Positions 35,827-44,985 of a DNA stretch of 64,000 nt are shown piece by piece. The stretch is from NCBI GenBank assembly GCA_027486755.1, contig JAIXOM010000022.1, positions 19,272-83,271 on the forward strand. The letters are read 5' to 3'. The first letter of the stretch is position 1; each line of letters begins with the position of its first letter. Source of the stretch: Comamonadaceae bacterium. GTDB taxonomy: Bacteria > Pseudomonadota > Gammaproteobacteria > Burkholderiales > Burkholderiaceae_C. The translations under genes and the position numbers were made by a program. Below the pieces are notes generated by a model that was not told where the DNA came from, searched no databases, and was given only the letters and a program-made list of their open reading frames with translations.

Positions 35827-36303
35827 TCAGTGCTGGTGGCCGTGGGCTCCGTGCACATGGCCGTGGGCGATTTCCTCGCCGGAGGCGGCCCGCACTTCCA
35901 GCACCTGTGCGCTGATCAGCAGGGTTTTGCCCGCCAGCGGGTGGTTGCCGTCGAGGATGACCTGCGGACCTTTGATCTTGACCACGGTCAGCACCATTTG
36001 GCTGCCGTCTGGCCCCCGGCCTTCGAGCTGGCCACCGACCTTCACACCCGGGGGAAAGTCGGTCTTGGCAATCGTCTGAACCAGCGATTCGTCGCGCTCG
36101 CCAAAGGCGTCGGCCGGGCTGAGTGTCCAGCTGCCCTTGAAGCCCACAGCCTGGCCTTCGAGTGCCTCTTCAAGCTTGGGGATCAGGTTGCCGTAGCCGC
36201 CGTGCAAATAGGAAACCGGGTCTTTGCCGTTTTCGATCACCTGTCCTTGGGCGTCGCTGACCTTCAGTCGCAAGGTTACTGCGCAGTCTTTGCTGATGTT
36301 CAT
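35827..36303 (-). CDS. slyD: SlyD-type FKBP peptidyl-prolyl isomerase
   Basis: 158-residue cytoplasmic chaperone with prolyl isomerase activity. The FKBP part starts VTLRLKVSDAQGQVIENG, with SYLHGGYGNLIPKLEEALEGQ following and the insert-in-flap segment after it. The C-terminal tail AHGHVHGAHGHQH is histidine-rich, the nickel-binding tail of SlyD that helps metallate hydrogenases and ureases. It stands alone between a convergent transporter gene and the ribosomal protein genes. Confidence 0.93.
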   Translation of the reverse strand: MNISKDCAVTLRLKVSDAQGQVIENGKDPVSYLHGGYGNLIPKLEEALEGQAVGFKGSWTLSPADAFGERDESLVQTIAKTDFPPGVKVGGQLEGRGPDGSQMVLTVVKIKGPQVILDGNHPLAGKTLLISAQVLEVRAASGEEIAHGHVHGAHGHQH

Positions 36304-36384
36304 GATGCGGTGGAGTGGAAAAATGAGATTCGATTGTCGCGCTAAGCGGCGCTGATGGGTCTCGGCCCCCCAAGGGCGACGATC

Positions 36385-36414
36385 AAAAAAGCCCGCCGAC
36401 TTGCGTGGGCGGGC
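36385..36414 (-). terminator. Intrinsic terminator of the rpmB-rpmG operon
   Basis: Read leftwards, stem GCCCGCC / GGCGGGC (36408-36414 and 36391-36397) with a 10-base loop, followed by six T residues (the A-run 36385-36390 on the plus strand). It lies 25 bases after the rpmG stop. Confidence 0.88.
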
Positions 36415-36439
36415 TCGGTGAACGGCTCAGCCGCTCGAT

Positions 36440-36607
36440 TTATTTGAGCTTGACTTCCTTGTACTCGACGTGTTTGCGAGCCTTGGGGTCAAACTTCATG
36501 ATCAGCATTTTTTCCGGCGTGGTTTTCTTGTTCTTGCTGGTGGTGTAGAAGTGGCCCGTGCCGGCGGTGGACTCGAGCTTGATTTTTTCGCGTGCGCCTT
36601 TTGCCAT
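36440..36607 (-). CDS. rpmG: 50S ribosomal protein L33
   Basis: 55-residue ribosomal protein. The minus strand translates as [14 protein letters not shown]... through [12 protein letters not shown] to [10 protein letters not shown], matching L33 across its whole length. There are no zinc-ribbon cysteines, so it is the cysteine-free form that does not depend on zinc. It begins 11 bases after the rpmB stop and ends just before an intrinsic terminator. Confidence 0.96.
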   Translation of the reverse strand: MAKGAREKIKLESTAGTGHFYTTSKNKKTTPEKMLIMKFDPKARKHVEYKEVKLK

Positions 36608-36618
36608 GTTCGTGCTCC

Positions 36619-36852
36619 TTAGATTTCACCGCGGGCACGCAGATCGGCCAGCACCGCATCAATGCCGTTTTTGTCGATCAGACGCAGACCCGCGTTGGTG
36701 ATGCGCAGACGCACCCAGCGGTTTTCGCTCTCGACCCAGAAACGGCGGTATTGCAGGTTCGGCATGAACCGGCGTTTGGTTTTGTTGTTGGCGTGGGAAA
36801 CATTGTTCCCAACCATGGGCTTCTTGCCCGTGACTTGACAGACGCGTGCCAT
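36619..36852 (-). CDS. rpmB: 50S ribosomal protein L28
   Basis: 77-residue ribosomal protein. It starts [20 protein letters not shown], followed by [12 protein letters not shown], and ends [13 protein letters not shown], a full match to proteobacterial L28. The ATG at 36852 has GGAG about 8 bases upstream; a longer in-frame extension to 36993 is ignored. First gene of the rpmB-rpmG operon. Confidence 0.97.
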   Translation of the reverse strand: MARVCQVTGKKPMVGNNVSHANNKTKRRFMPNLQYRRFWVESENRWVRLRITNAGLRLIDKNGIDAVLADLRARGEI

Positions 36853-37201
36853 GAGGACACTCCAAAAAATAGTTAGCAGCCTTCGCTGCACCTCGCCCCT
36901 GTCCTGTGCTGTGCCGCCTGCTCCTGGACCTGATGCGATCAGGTCTAGGATGCGGCTCCGGCTCAAGGGCGGTGAAGATTCTTTGCTGGGCACAGGCTAG
37001 GGCCTGTGCGGCAAACCGAGCATTATAGCCATGTCGGCGGGTGCGGGTGGACAGGCCCCGGTCGGGCTTGGACCGGCCCGGGCCGACCTGCGGCGCAGGC
37101 CACCTCGGCCACCGCAGGCTGCTAAAGGCAGTACAGGCGCTACCATAGTGCGCTTGGCAGTCAGGCATCCGGCCTGGCTCGATTTTCGCGAACCCCCCCC
37201 C
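36853..37201. other. 349-bp divergent gap between rpmB and rph
   Basis: No gene is supported. Contents: the rpmB ribosome binding site, a perfect palindrome GACCTGAT-GCG-ATCAGGTC at 36927-36945, a TATAAT for leftward transcription at 37022-37027, several GC-rich inverted repeats near 37055-37090, and a run of nine C residues just before the rph start. Confidence 0.6.
37022..37027 (-). promoter_or_regulatory. Candidate -10 box for rpmB-rpmG
   Basis: A consensus TATAAT read on the minus strand, 170 bases before the rpmB ATG. The -35 region is not consensus. The palindrome at 36927-36945 would lie in the transcribed leader. Confidence 0.45.
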
Positions 37202-37936
37202 ATGTCTTTTGTCCGTCCTGCCCAGCGTTCGAGCGCCCAACTGCGCCCGGTTCGCATCACCCGTGGCTACACCATCCATGCCGAAGGTTCGGTGCTGATT
37301 GAATTTGGCAACACCAAGGTCTTGTGCACCGCTTCTGTCGAGGAAAAGGTGCCGCCTCACCAAAGAGGCAGTGGCCAGGGCTGGCTCACCGCTGAGTACG
37401 GCATGCTGCCGCGCTCGACCCATACCCGCAGCGACCGCGAGGCCGCGCGCGGCAAGCAAAGCGGGCGCACCCAGGAAATCCAGCGTCTGATCGGCCGCAG
37501 CCTGCGCGCTGTGTTTGATTTGAGCCTGCTGGGCGAGCGCACCATACACCTGGACTGCGATGTGATCCAGGCCGACGGCGGCACCCGCACCGCTGCCATC
37601 ACCGGTGCTTTTGTGGCCGCGCAGGACGCGGTCAGCCTCTTGCTGGCCCAGGGCAAGCTGCAAAGCAGCCCGGTGCGCAGCCATGTGGCGGCGATTTCGG
37701 TGGGCCTGGTGGAGGGCACGCCCCTGCTCGATCTGGAATATGTCGAAGATGTGGCCTGCGATACCGATATGAATGTGGTCATGACTGAAGCCGGCCATTT
37801 CGTCGAGGTGCAGGGCACTGCCGAAGGCCTGGCCTTCACCCGCAAGGAAATGGATCAGCTGCTGGCGCTGGCCGAAAACGGCATTGCCGAGCTGATTGGC
37901 CTGCAAAAGGCGGCATTGGCCCAGCCGCTGCGATGA
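37202..37936 (+). CDS. rph: Ribonuclease PH
   Basis: 244-residue phosphate-dependent 3'-5' exoribonuclease that trims tRNA 3' ends. Family blocks: [63 protein letters not shown] and [19 protein letters not shown]. The start at 37202 ([10 protein letters not shown]) is preferred; in-frame codons up to 37031 give a low-complexity extension. It overlaps rdgB by four bases (ATGA), so rph-rdgB-hemW form one operon. Confidence 0.96.
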   Translation: MSFVRPAQRSSAQLRPVRITRGYTIHAEGSVLIEFGNTKVLCTASVEEKVPPHQRGSGQGWLTAEYGMLPRSTHTRSDREAARGKQSGRTQEIQRLIGRSLRAVFDLSLLGERTIHLDCDVIQADGGTRTAAITGAFVAAQDAVSLLLAQGKLQSSPVRSHVAAISVGLVEGTPLLDLEYVEDVACDTDMNVVMTEAGHFVEVQGTAEGLAFTRKEMDQLLALAENGIAELIGLQKAALAQPLR

Positions 37937-38535
37937 AGCTGGTCCTGGCTTCCCACAATGCCGGCAAGCTGGCCGAGCTGCAGGCCATGTTCGCGCCCCT
38001 GGGGCTGGAATTGGTACGCCAGTCCGATCTGGGCATAGGCGAAGCCGAGGAGCCGTTTCGCACCTTTGTGGAAAACGCGCTGACCAAGGCCCGGCATGCC
38101 AGCCGCGCCAGTGGCTTGCCGGCGCTGGCCGATGATGCCGGGCTGTGTGTCAACGCCTTTGGCGGCCTGCCTGGGGTCGATACCGCCTACTACGCCACCC
38201 AGTTTGGTTACGACAAGGGCGATGCCAACAACGTCGAGGCCTTGCTGGAGCAGATGGCGCACATCGACGATCGCCGCGCCGCTCTGGTCAGCACCTTGGT
38301 GGCGGTGCGCAGCCCAGATGATCCGGAGCCGCTGATTGCGGTTGGCCGCGCTGCCGGCGAGATCACCCGCGCACCGCGTGGCAGCCATGGCTTTGGTTTT
38401 GACCCGGTGATGTACATCCCTGCCTTCGGCCAGACCTTTGCCGAGCTGCCGGTGGAGGTGAAGAACGCCAACAGTCACCGCGGTCAGGCCGCCCGCCAGA
38501 TGGCGGCCTTGATGCGCGAGCGCTGGCTGGCTTAA
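37933..38535 (+). CDS. rdgB: XTP/dITP diphosphatase (non-canonical purine NTP pyrophosphatase)
   Basis: 200-residue house-cleaning enzyme that hydrolyses dITP and XTP and keeps them out of DNA. It begins [19 protein letters not shown], with [37 protein letters not shown] and [14 protein letters not shown], all diagnostic for RdgB/HAM1. It overlaps rph by four bases and is followed by hemW after 7 bases. Confidence 0.96.
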   Translation: MKLVLASHNAGKLAELQAMFAPLGLELVRQSDLGIGEAEEPFRTFVENALTKARHASRASGLPALADDAGLCVNAFGGLPGVDTAYYATQFGYDKGDANNVEALLEQMAHIDDRRAALVSTLVAVRSPDDPEPLIAVGRAAGEITRAPRGSHGFGFDPVMYIPAFGQTFAELPVEVKNANSHRGQAARQMAALMRERWLA

Positions 38536-38542
38536 GGCGCCT

Positions 38543-39733
38543 GTGCAAGATCTCGCCCATTACCTGCGGCCGGGCACCTTGCAGCTGCCGGCGCTGCCGC
38601 CGCTGTCGCTGTACGTGCACCTGCCCTGGTGCATCCGCAAGTGCCCCTATTGCGACTTCAATTCGCACGAGATCGCGGCCGATCAGGCGCCGCAGCAGGC
38701 TTATATTGATGCGCTCTTGGCCGACTTGGACCAGGCCCTGCCGCTGATCTGGGGGAGGCCGGTGCACAGCATCTTCATCGGCGGCGGCACGCCCAGCCTG
38801 TTTTCGCCGGCAGCCATCGATCAGCTTTTGAGCGGGCTGCGCGCTCGCCTGCGCCTGGCCGCCGACTCCGAAATCACCCTCGAGGCCAACCCCGGTACTT
38901 TCGAAAAGGACAGGTTTCGCGCATTTCGCCAAGCCGGCGTCACCCGGCTGTCTTTGGGCGTTCAAAGTTTTGACGATCAGGCCCTCAAGGCCCTGGGGCG
39001 GGTGCATGACCGCGCGCAGGCCCTGGCCGCCGCCTCCGAGGCCGCGCAGTGCTTCGAGACCTTCAACCTCGACCTGATGTATGCCTGGCCGGGGCAGGAC
39101 ATGGCCAGGCTCGATGCAGACATTGATCAGGCCCTGGCCTTGCAGCCGCCGCACCTGTCGATCTACCATCTGACGGTCGAGCCCAACACCTTCTTCGCCA
39201 AATATCCGCCGGCTCTGCCGGAGGAGGATCTGGCCTACGAGATGCTTGACCGCATCAGCGAGCGCACCGCCTTGGCCGGTCTGCAGCGCTACGAGGTATC
39301 GGCCTATGCACGGCCAGGCCACCGCTGCTGGCACAACCTCAACTACTGGCAGTTTGGTGACTACCTGGGCATAGGCGCGGGCGCGCATTCCAAGCTCAGC
39401 TTTGCCCACCGGGTGGTGCGCCAGGTGCGCTTGCGCGAGCCGCGCCTGTACATGGAGCGCGCAGCCTTGGGTCAGGCGATAGCCCAGGAGCAGGAGGTCA
39501 GCCGCGGCGAGCTGCCCTTTGAGTTCATGCTCAATGCCCTGCGCCTGCCCGAGGGTTTTGCGCTGCAAAGCTTCAACGATCGCACGGGCCTGCCGCCTTC
39601 GGTGCTACAGGAGGCGCTGGCGCAGGGGCGTGCGCGCGGCTGGCTGGAGGCCGATTTGCAGCAGATCCGGCCCACCGCGCGCGGCTTTGATTTCCTTAAC
39701 GACCTGCAAGCCCTGTTTTTGAACGAGCCCTAA
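38543..39733 (+). CDS. hemW: Radical SAM heme chaperone HemW
   Basis: 396-residue radical SAM protein related to oxygen-independent coproporphyrinogen oxidase but acting as a heme chaperone. The cluster motif CIRKCPYC follows YVHLPW, and GGGTPSLF and EITLEANPGT are conserved. The start is a GTG at 38543. The HemN-specific N-terminal extension is absent, which is why HemW is preferred. Third gene of the rph-rdgB operon; the small gene that follows begins 4 bases after its stop. Confidence 0.93.
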   Translation: MQDLAHYLRPGTLQLPALPPLSLYVHLPWCIRKCPYCDFNSHEIAADQAPQQAYIDALLADLDQALPLIWGRPVHSIFIGGGTPSLFSPAAIDQLLSGLRARLRLAADSEITLEANPGTFEKDRFRAFRQAGVTRLSLGVQSFDDQALKALGRVHDRAQALAAASEAAQCFETFNLDLMYAWPGQDMARLDADIDQALALQPPHLSIYHLTVEPNTFFAKYPPALPEEDLAYEMLDRISERTALAGLQRYEVSAYARPGHRCWHNLNYWQFGDYLGIGAGAHSKLSFAHRVVRQVRLREPRLYMERAALGQAIAQEQEVSRGELPFEFMLNALRLPEGFALQSFNDRTGLPPSVLQEALAQGRARGWLEADLQQIRPTARGFDFLNDLQALFLNEP

Positions 39734-39737
39734 GCCC

Positions 39738-39962
39738 ATGACGTCTGAAGCCTGGATCATCCTGGTCATCTCTGGCCTGCTGAGTTTTTTCGTTGGCGCC
39801 TGGCTGCGGCGCTTCATGAACCGCCGCCGCTTCCAGCGCAGCCAGGAGGCCCTCGCCCAAATGCGCTCGGCAGTCGCCGAGCGCGAGCGGCAGGCGCCGG
39901 CCTCGCACAACAAAGCCAAGCGCCGCCGCCAGCAGCGCTCTCGGCAGGCGGACGGCTCGTAA
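39738..39962 (+). CDS. Small single-span membrane protein of unknown function
   Basis: 74-residue protein with one N-terminal membrane helix (WIILVISGLLSFFVGAWL) followed by a strongly basic, Arg/Gln-rich cytoplasmic tail (RRFMNRRRFQRSQ and KRRRQQRSRQ). It begins 4 bases after the hemW stop, so it is probably translated as part of that operon. I do not recognise a family with a known role. The codon pattern matches its neighbours, which supports a real gene. Confidence 0.65.
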   Translation: MTSEAWIILVISGLLSFFVGAWLRRFMNRRRFQRSQEALAQMRSAVAERERQAPASHNKAKRRRQQRSRQADGS

Positions 39963-40114
39963 AGTTAGCGTGCGCATACTTTCTGTCGACTTCCCGCTTT
40001 TCTGAGCAGTAATTCCGGCTCGACGTGGAACGGATCTTGCTGCTGGAGGGATCTGTCGAATTTCCGTTCACCCCAGCGGCGCCCCACGGCGCCTGAGGTG
40101 GCCCTGTTTTTGCC

Positions 40115-41287
40115 ATGCCAGTTTCGCCCGCCCTATTGTCGTCAGCACTAGCGACCGAGCCCTTGAAACGGCCGGCGGGTGCGGCAGCGCGCGCGGACCG
40201 CGCGCAGTCGGCCGGATTTGCCCAGACCCTGGCCCAAGTGCAGTCAGCGCAGCCCGGTAGCAGTGCCATCAGTGAGGCCGAGGTCCGGCCGGGCGATACC
40301 TTGTCAGGCATCGTCGCGCGTCATTTGCAACTCACCCAGCCCGGGCGCAGCGCCAGTCCGGCGCAGCTCTATCAAATGGCGGTCGGCGTGGCCCGTGACA
40401 ACGGTATCGCCGATCCAAACCTGATCCTGCCTGGACAGGTGATCGATGTGTCGTCGCTGGACGCAGCGCCAGGAACTGCACGCCAAGCTGCCGTACAGCC
40501 TTACGGGAGTGCCCACAGCGCAAGCCAGACCAGCGCCCCTATGGCTGCACCTGTGGCTCAAGCGCTCGTCAAGCCGCAGGCGGTCGGCGTACTACCCCCC
40601 AGTGCTGCGGGCAGCGCCAGCGCGTTTTTGGTCCGCCATGCCGAAGCGGCTCAGCGGGTGCAGGCGGCCAGCGGCATTCCGGCTACCTATATGTTGTCGC
40701 AAGCGGCCCTTGAAACCGGCTGGGGGCGGCAGGAGATCCGTACGCCTGATGGGCGCAACTCCTTCAATCTGTTTGGTATCCGCGCTGGCAGTAACTGGAA
40801 GGGCCCAACGGTCCAGGTTTGGACCACCGAACACATCAACGGATCGACCCAGCGCATGGTCGGCGAGTTCCGCGCCTATTCCAGTTATGAAGAGTCTTTT
40901 GCCGACTATGCGCGGCTGATCAGCCAGCAGCCTCGCTATGCGCAGGTCATGCAAAACCTGGGCGATCCGAACGCTTTTGCTTCGGCCATGCAACGCTCCG
41001 GTTACGCCACCGGTCCGCGCTATGCCAGCGCTCTGGCATCGGTGATTGAGACCACCCATCGGCTGCAGGGTTCAGTGCCCCAGGTGCAGGCGGCGCTGCG
41101 ACCGGCCAACCAGACGGCGACGGTGCTTGCGCAAGCGTCAGAACCTTCCATGCCGCCTGCGGCTCAGGTGCTGCAGTTGCGCTTTAACCCGATCAGCCCG
41201 ATGGCGGCCAGCGCAGAGGCGAGCAATGTGGCGCGCGTGGCCCGCCAGCGCGCCTACGCGTCGCTGGACCTGCCATTGATGCCCTGA
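40115..41287 (+). CDS. LysM plus glucosaminidase-domain peptidoglycan hydrolase (FlgJ C-terminal-like)
   Basis: 390-residue protein. A LysM-like module lies at about residues 56-115 (EVRPGDTLSGIVARHL ... LPGQVIDV), then an Ala/Gln-rich linker, and a glucosaminidase domain at about 170-320 with the probable catalytic Glu200 in SQAALETGWG and the NSFNLFGI and GEFRAYSSYEESFADYARLI blocks of FlgJ-type muramidases. No standard signal peptide is seen, as in FlgJ, so its export route is unclear. No flagellar gene lies in the window. Its last 34 bases overlap the convergent APC permease gene. It may be a moonlighting or phage-derived wall hydrolase. Confidence 0.82.
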   Translation: MPVSPALLSSALATEPLKRPAGAAARADRAQSAGFAQTLAQVQSAQPGSSAISEAEVRPGDTLSGIVARHLQLTQPGRSASPAQLYQMAVGVARDNGIADPNLILPGQVIDVSSLDAAPGTARQAAVQPYGSAHSASQTSAPMAAPVAQALVKPQAVGVLPPSAAGSASAFLVRHAEAAQRVQAASGIPATYMLSQAALETGWGRQEIRTPDGRNSFNLFGIRAGSNWKGPTVQVWTTEHINGSTQRMVGEFRAYSSYEESFADYARLISQQPRYAQVMQNLGDPNAFASAMQRSGYATGPRYASALASVIETTHRLQGSVPQVQAALRPANQTATVLAQASEPSMPPAAQVLQLRFNPISPMAASAEASNVARVARQRAYASLDLPLMP

Positions 41288-42618
41288 GTTTCGATGCGGC
41301 CAGGCCGCCGGCCCAGAGCGTCCCAGCCCAGCGGGATCAGGCCCAGGCACAGCACGGCCACGCCGACCAGCGCACCCAGGCCTGTATAGACCAGGCTGGA
41401 CCACAGCATCCAGCCCGTCACCGCGATAAATCCCAGGGGCAGCCACGGGTAGAGCGGCACCTTGAAGGGGCGGTGCAGGCCCGGGTGGCGGCGCCGCAGC
41501 ACGATCAAGGCCACCCCGACCAACAAAATGAAAGCCCAAAACACCGGCGCGGTGAATTCGACCACCGTTTCAAAGCCCTGACGGGTGACCGTGGCCAGTC
41601 CCACCACCGCCAGCGCTACAGCCGCCTGCACCAACAGGCTGTTGCGCGGGTGGCCTGAGCTGTGCCAGCGGCCCAGCCAGGCGAAGCTGCGAAAGTCCTG
41701 CCCCACGGCAAAGGCGCTGCGCGCACCGAAGATCATCGTGGCGTTGAGTGAATTGAGGCAGGACAGGATCACGATCACGCTAAAGATCATGGCCGAGCCC
41801 TTGCCAAAAGCCAGGGTGAATACGTCGGATGCCACCGCGTTCGACTGCGCCATGCCTGGCAAGCCCAGCGCGTGCAAATAGGCCAGATTGGCCAGCAGGT
41901 AGAGCAGCGTCACGCCGCCCAGGCCCCACACCAGGGCCCGGCTGATACCCCTGCGCTTGTCGCGCATTTCGGCCGACAGGTAAGACACCTCGTTCCAGCC
42001 GCCGAAGGTCAGCAACACAAACACCATGGCCAGCCCATATTCGGTAGGGCGGCTTTGGCGTGCGAGCAGTTCTCCCATGGAATTGATGCCATTGACCGAA
42101 AAGCCCGCGTAGACGATGGCGACGATGCCCAGGACCTCCAGCACCGTCATCGCGTTGTGCACCCTTGTGCTCTCGCGTATGCCCAGCAGGTTCAGGGCAC
42201 TGACCGCAGTAATGGCAATCAGTGCCCAAAGATAGCTGGAGTAGGGGCCCAGCGACAAGATGGTCGACATATAGTCGCCCAGGGTGATGGCCAGGATGGC
42301 GATGGAGCCGGTGATGATCACCGTGCTGCGCGCCCAGGCATAGAAGAACGCCAGGTGTTTGCCAAATGCGCGCGAGAGGAAGTGGTACTCGCCGCCGGCA
42401 TGCGGATGGCTGCTGGACAGTTCGGCATAGCACAGCGCACCGCCGATGGAGATCAGGCCTCCGAGGATCCAGACGAGCAGGAAATCGGACACCCCGCCGA
42501 CATGGCCGGCCACGACCGAAGGGGCTTTGAAAATACCTGCGCCAATGACGGTGCCCAAAATCAGGCAGACGGCGTCAACGGTGGAGAGGGTGGGCCGGGG
42601 CCCATCACTAGAATGCAT
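41254..42618 (-). CDS. APC-superfamily amino acid permease
   Basis: 454-residue inner-membrane transporter with about 12 helices. The first helix carries the APC signature VIGAGIFKAPSVVA, and the PHAGGEYHFLSRAFGKHLAFFYAWA segment is typical of amino acid or polyamine permeases. The start MHSSDGPRP at 42618 is preferred over 42648, because the longer form runs into the divergent hydrolase start. The substrate cannot be read from the sequence. Confidence 0.9.
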   Translation of the reverse strand: MHSSDGPRPTLSTVDAVCLILGTVIGAGIFKAPSVVAGHVGGVSDFLLVWILGGLISIGGALCYAELSSSHPHAGGEYHFLSRAFGKHLAFFYAWARSTVIITGSIAILAITLGDYMSTILSLGPYSSYLWALIAITAVSALNLLGIRESTRVHNAMTVLEVLGIVAIVYAGFSVNGINSMGELLARQSRPTEYGLAMVFVLLTFGGWNEVSYLSAEMRDKRRGISRALVWGLGGVTLLYLLANLAYLHALGLPGMAQSNAVASDVFTLAFGKGSAMIFSVIVILSCLNSLNATMIFGARSAFAVGQDFRSFAWLGRWHSSGHPRNSLLVQAAVALAVVGLATVTRQGFETVVEFTAPVFWAFILLVGVALIVLRRRHPGLHRPFKVPLYPWLPLGFIAVTGWMLWSSLVYTGLGALVGVAVLCLGLIPLGWDALGRRPGRIETQGINGRSSDA

Positions 42619-42638
42619 GAAATCCTGTTCGGTGGGCG

Positions 42639-43487
42639 ATGATCGCAATTCTTGTATTTCTTGTGATGACTTTGGCGCCCCCCTGTTTGGCGAGCACGCT
42701 CGAAACCGAACATTTTTTCAAGACATCCGATCGCGCGACTTTGCATTATAAAAATGTAGGTCAAGGCCAGCGTACCCTGGTCTTTATTCCTGGCTGGCTG
42801 ATGCCGGCCGAAGTCTTCAAGCACCAGTGGCACGATCTGGCCGAGGACCACCGGGTGGTCGTGCTGGACCCCCGTGGCCAGGGGCGGTCTCAGGTTCAGG
42901 TCAAGGACCTGTCTGCGGCCCGCCGTGCGCGCGACATTCATGAACTGGTGCAACACCTCAAGCTCAGCAACTATGTGCTCATAGGCTGGTCTCTGGGCGT
43001 CATGGAGATGCTCGAAACCTTGACCCGCCACCCCATGCCCGGCCTACAGGGCCTGGTGCTGATTGACAACTCGATAGGCATGGGGCCGGCACCTGTTGCC
43101 TCGGGCGCGCGCCGACAACGGCCCATGGGGCGCGAGCCCTTTGACCGGTATGTGAAGGAGTTCTCACGCGCCATCTTCAAGCGCGTGCCTGAGGACGGCT
43201 TATTGCAAGCGGTCGAGCAGTCGGCCCGGCTGCTGCCACCGCCCGTGGCCTGGCGCCTGCTCGACAAGCCCCATGTGCGCGACTATTACCGGCAGGCGGT
43301 GCTGGCCAGTGAGGTGCCGCTTTGGTATGCCATCACGCCCCGCTATCAGGCCCAGGCAGAAGAACTTCTGCAGACGCGCGCCGCCGCAACGGTGACGGTC
43401 TTCAACGATGCGGGCCACGCCTTGTTTGTCGACAGTGCGCCGGCCTTCAATGCCGGCTTGCGTCAGTTTTTGAGCCGCCTGCCTTAG
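42639..43487 (+). CDS. Secreted alpha/beta hydrolase
   Basis: 282-residue alpha/beta-hydrolase with an N-terminal signal peptide (MIAILVFLVMTLAPPCLAS). The nucleophile elbow is GWSLG with Ser118, the oxyanion region is FIPGWLMPAEVF, and the probable catalytic His is in NDAGHALFVD near residue 260. It is probably periplasmic. Ester, lactone or peptide substrates are possible. It starts 20 bases from the divergent permease gene and converges with the O-acetylation cluster. Confidence 0.87.
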   Translation: MIAILVFLVMTLAPPCLASTLETEHFFKTSDRATLHYKNVGQGQRTLVFIPGWLMPAEVFKHQWHDLAEDHRVVVLDPRGQGRSQVQVKDLSAARRARDIHELVQHLKLSNYVLIGWSLGVMEMLETLTRHPMPGLQGLVLIDNSIGMGPAPVASGARRQRPMGREPFDRYVKEFSRAIFKRVPEDGLLQAVEQSARLLPPPVAWRLLDKPHVRDYYRQAVLASEVPLWYAITPRYQAQAEELLQTRAAATVTVFNDAGHALFVDSAPAFNAGLRQFLSRLP

Positions 43488-43506
43488 CGGGCCCCAGGGC
43501 TCAAGC

Positions 43507-44985
43507 TCACAGCCCCAGCCATTTGGCATAGACCTTGGCCATTTCCTGGTAGCCCAGCGGTGTGAGGTGGATCAGATCGCGCGCCATCCAGGGCGGTTGT
43601 TTCTTCATCAAATCATAGGCGCCGCCGGCCTTGCGCATCTCCAGCGAGAAGTCCCAGGTCATGCACTGGTGGCGCTGGCCGACCTCGCGCTGTATGCGGG
43701 CCGCTTCCATATGCCTTTGCGGGAAGGTTTTGAGGTCGTAGCGGGTCTGCACCACCTTGCGGGTGCGCCCATTGCGGTCGCGGACCACGCTGCGAACCTT
43801 GCTGCTGGTGACCCGATCGCCGGGGGTGATCAGGACGCACAGGGCCTGCGGCATGACCTGACGCATCGCCTCCACCGTGGTTTCGAAGCGGCGTCGGTAG
43901 TCCTGCGGGTCCCAGTTCGTGCCGGTCACATCGTTGGTGCCGTAGGCCAGCATCACCAACTCGTAAGGTCTTTGGGCCGTGGCCTGCTGCATCAACTCGG
44001 ACTGAACCGTGGTCCAGAAGGCGCCCGAGGCACCGGCGATGCCGAAGTTGTCGAGAACCACGCCCTGCTCGGCCTCGGCGTAGACGCCCAAAAGGCCCAC
44101 CGGCTCGCGCCCCTGTGCCACCAGCTTGATGCGGCTGAGCGCGGCCATGCCCTTGATCTGTACCGAGCCGAGCGCCAGCGGGCCCTTGGTATCGATTTGC
44201 CCCACGGGAACGTCGTCGACCACCAGCGTTAGCATGCCGCCCTCTGCTTGACGCAGGAAGTGCAGGGTGATGGTGCGCACCGCCGCCGCACTGGGACTGC
44301 CCGGATCGATTTCAATGAAGGCGCCGGCCTCACGGCTGTTGATCATGAACAGGCCCAGACCGGCACTGAGCGCTGCCGCGCCCAGGGCGCGGGGCGCCAA
44401 CTCATGCTGCCAGCGGCCCTGCCGGCACATCGCATTGACCGGCAAACGGATGCCGGGCAGACCGTAGAGCAGGTTGACATGGCCAGGCCCGCCCGCGCCA
44501 TAGCGGCCTTGCCACTGGCGCCGCAACTCGCCAACAAAATATTCTGCCGCCATGTGGCTTCCGCCCCAGATACCGATGCGCGCCACCCGGCTGCCGCCCA
44601 CATCGCGGATGCGCTGGTGCATGACCTTGAGCCACTCTTCGTGCGGCAGGGCCTTGCGCAGGTCGTCCAGCGTAGGCGCTGGCAGCGCCTCTTTGCGCAA
44701 CTCCTGCTCCTGCTGCTGGGTCAGTGGCAATTCCTCTTCATCGGAGCCGGCCGGTGGCGTGCCGCCCTCGGCGGGGCGCGGCGGTGTCTGTGCGGTGCGT
44801 GCGGGCGTGGCGCAGCGCAGGGGCTGAAGATGGGCACCGCCGGGTACCGTCGCTGCGAAGTGCAAAGGCGGCAGTGTGGCGCTGTCGGCGGGCGCTGCAG
44901 GGGACGCGGCGCCATCCTGGGCGAGGGCCAGCGGGACCGCGCAGGCCAGTGTCAGCCACAAGAGCGCGCGCCGGACCGACCTCAT
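43507..44985 (-). CDS. Secreted SGNH-fold protein with altered block I (O-acetylation cluster)
   Basis: 492-residue protein with a signal peptide (RRALLWLTLACAVPLALAQ), a Pro/Ala-rich stretch to about 85, then an SGNH hydrolase fold. Block I reads GGSH (141-144; Ser143 nucleophile, Gly in place of the usual Asp), block III GTND (349-352), and the catalytic pair is Asp470 and His473 in RDLIHLTP. A beta-rich insert (about 215-320) between blocks I and III recalls the carbohydrate-binding insert of Ape1-type peptidoglycan deacetylases. It overlaps the other SGNH gene by four bases. Last gene of the cluster; an acetylesterase or acetyltransferase of an envelope polymer. Confidence 0.8.
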   Translation of the reverse strand: MRSVRRALLWLTLACAVPLALAQDGAASPAAPADSATLPPLHFAATVPGGAHLQPLRCATPARTAQTPPRPAEGGTPPAGSDEEELPLTQQQEQELRKEALPAPTLDDLRKALPHEEWLKVMHQRIRDVGGSRVARIGIWGGSHMAAEYFVGELRRQWQGRYGAGGPGHVNLLYGLPGIRLPVNAMCRQGRWQHELAPRALGAAALSAGLGLFMINSREAGAFIEIDPGSPSAAAVRTITLHFLRQAEGGMLTLVVDDVPVGQIDTKGPLALGSVQIKGMAALSRIKLVAQGREPVGLLGVYAEAEQGVVLDNFGIAGASGAFWTTVQSELMQQATAQRPYELVMLAYGTNDVTGTNWDPQDYRRRFETTVEAMRQVMPQALCVLITPGDRVTSSKVRSVVRDRNGRTRKVVQTRYDLKTFPQRHMEAARIQREVGQRHQCMTWDFSLEMRKAGGAYDLMKKQPPWMARDLIHLTPLGYQEMAKVYAKWLGL

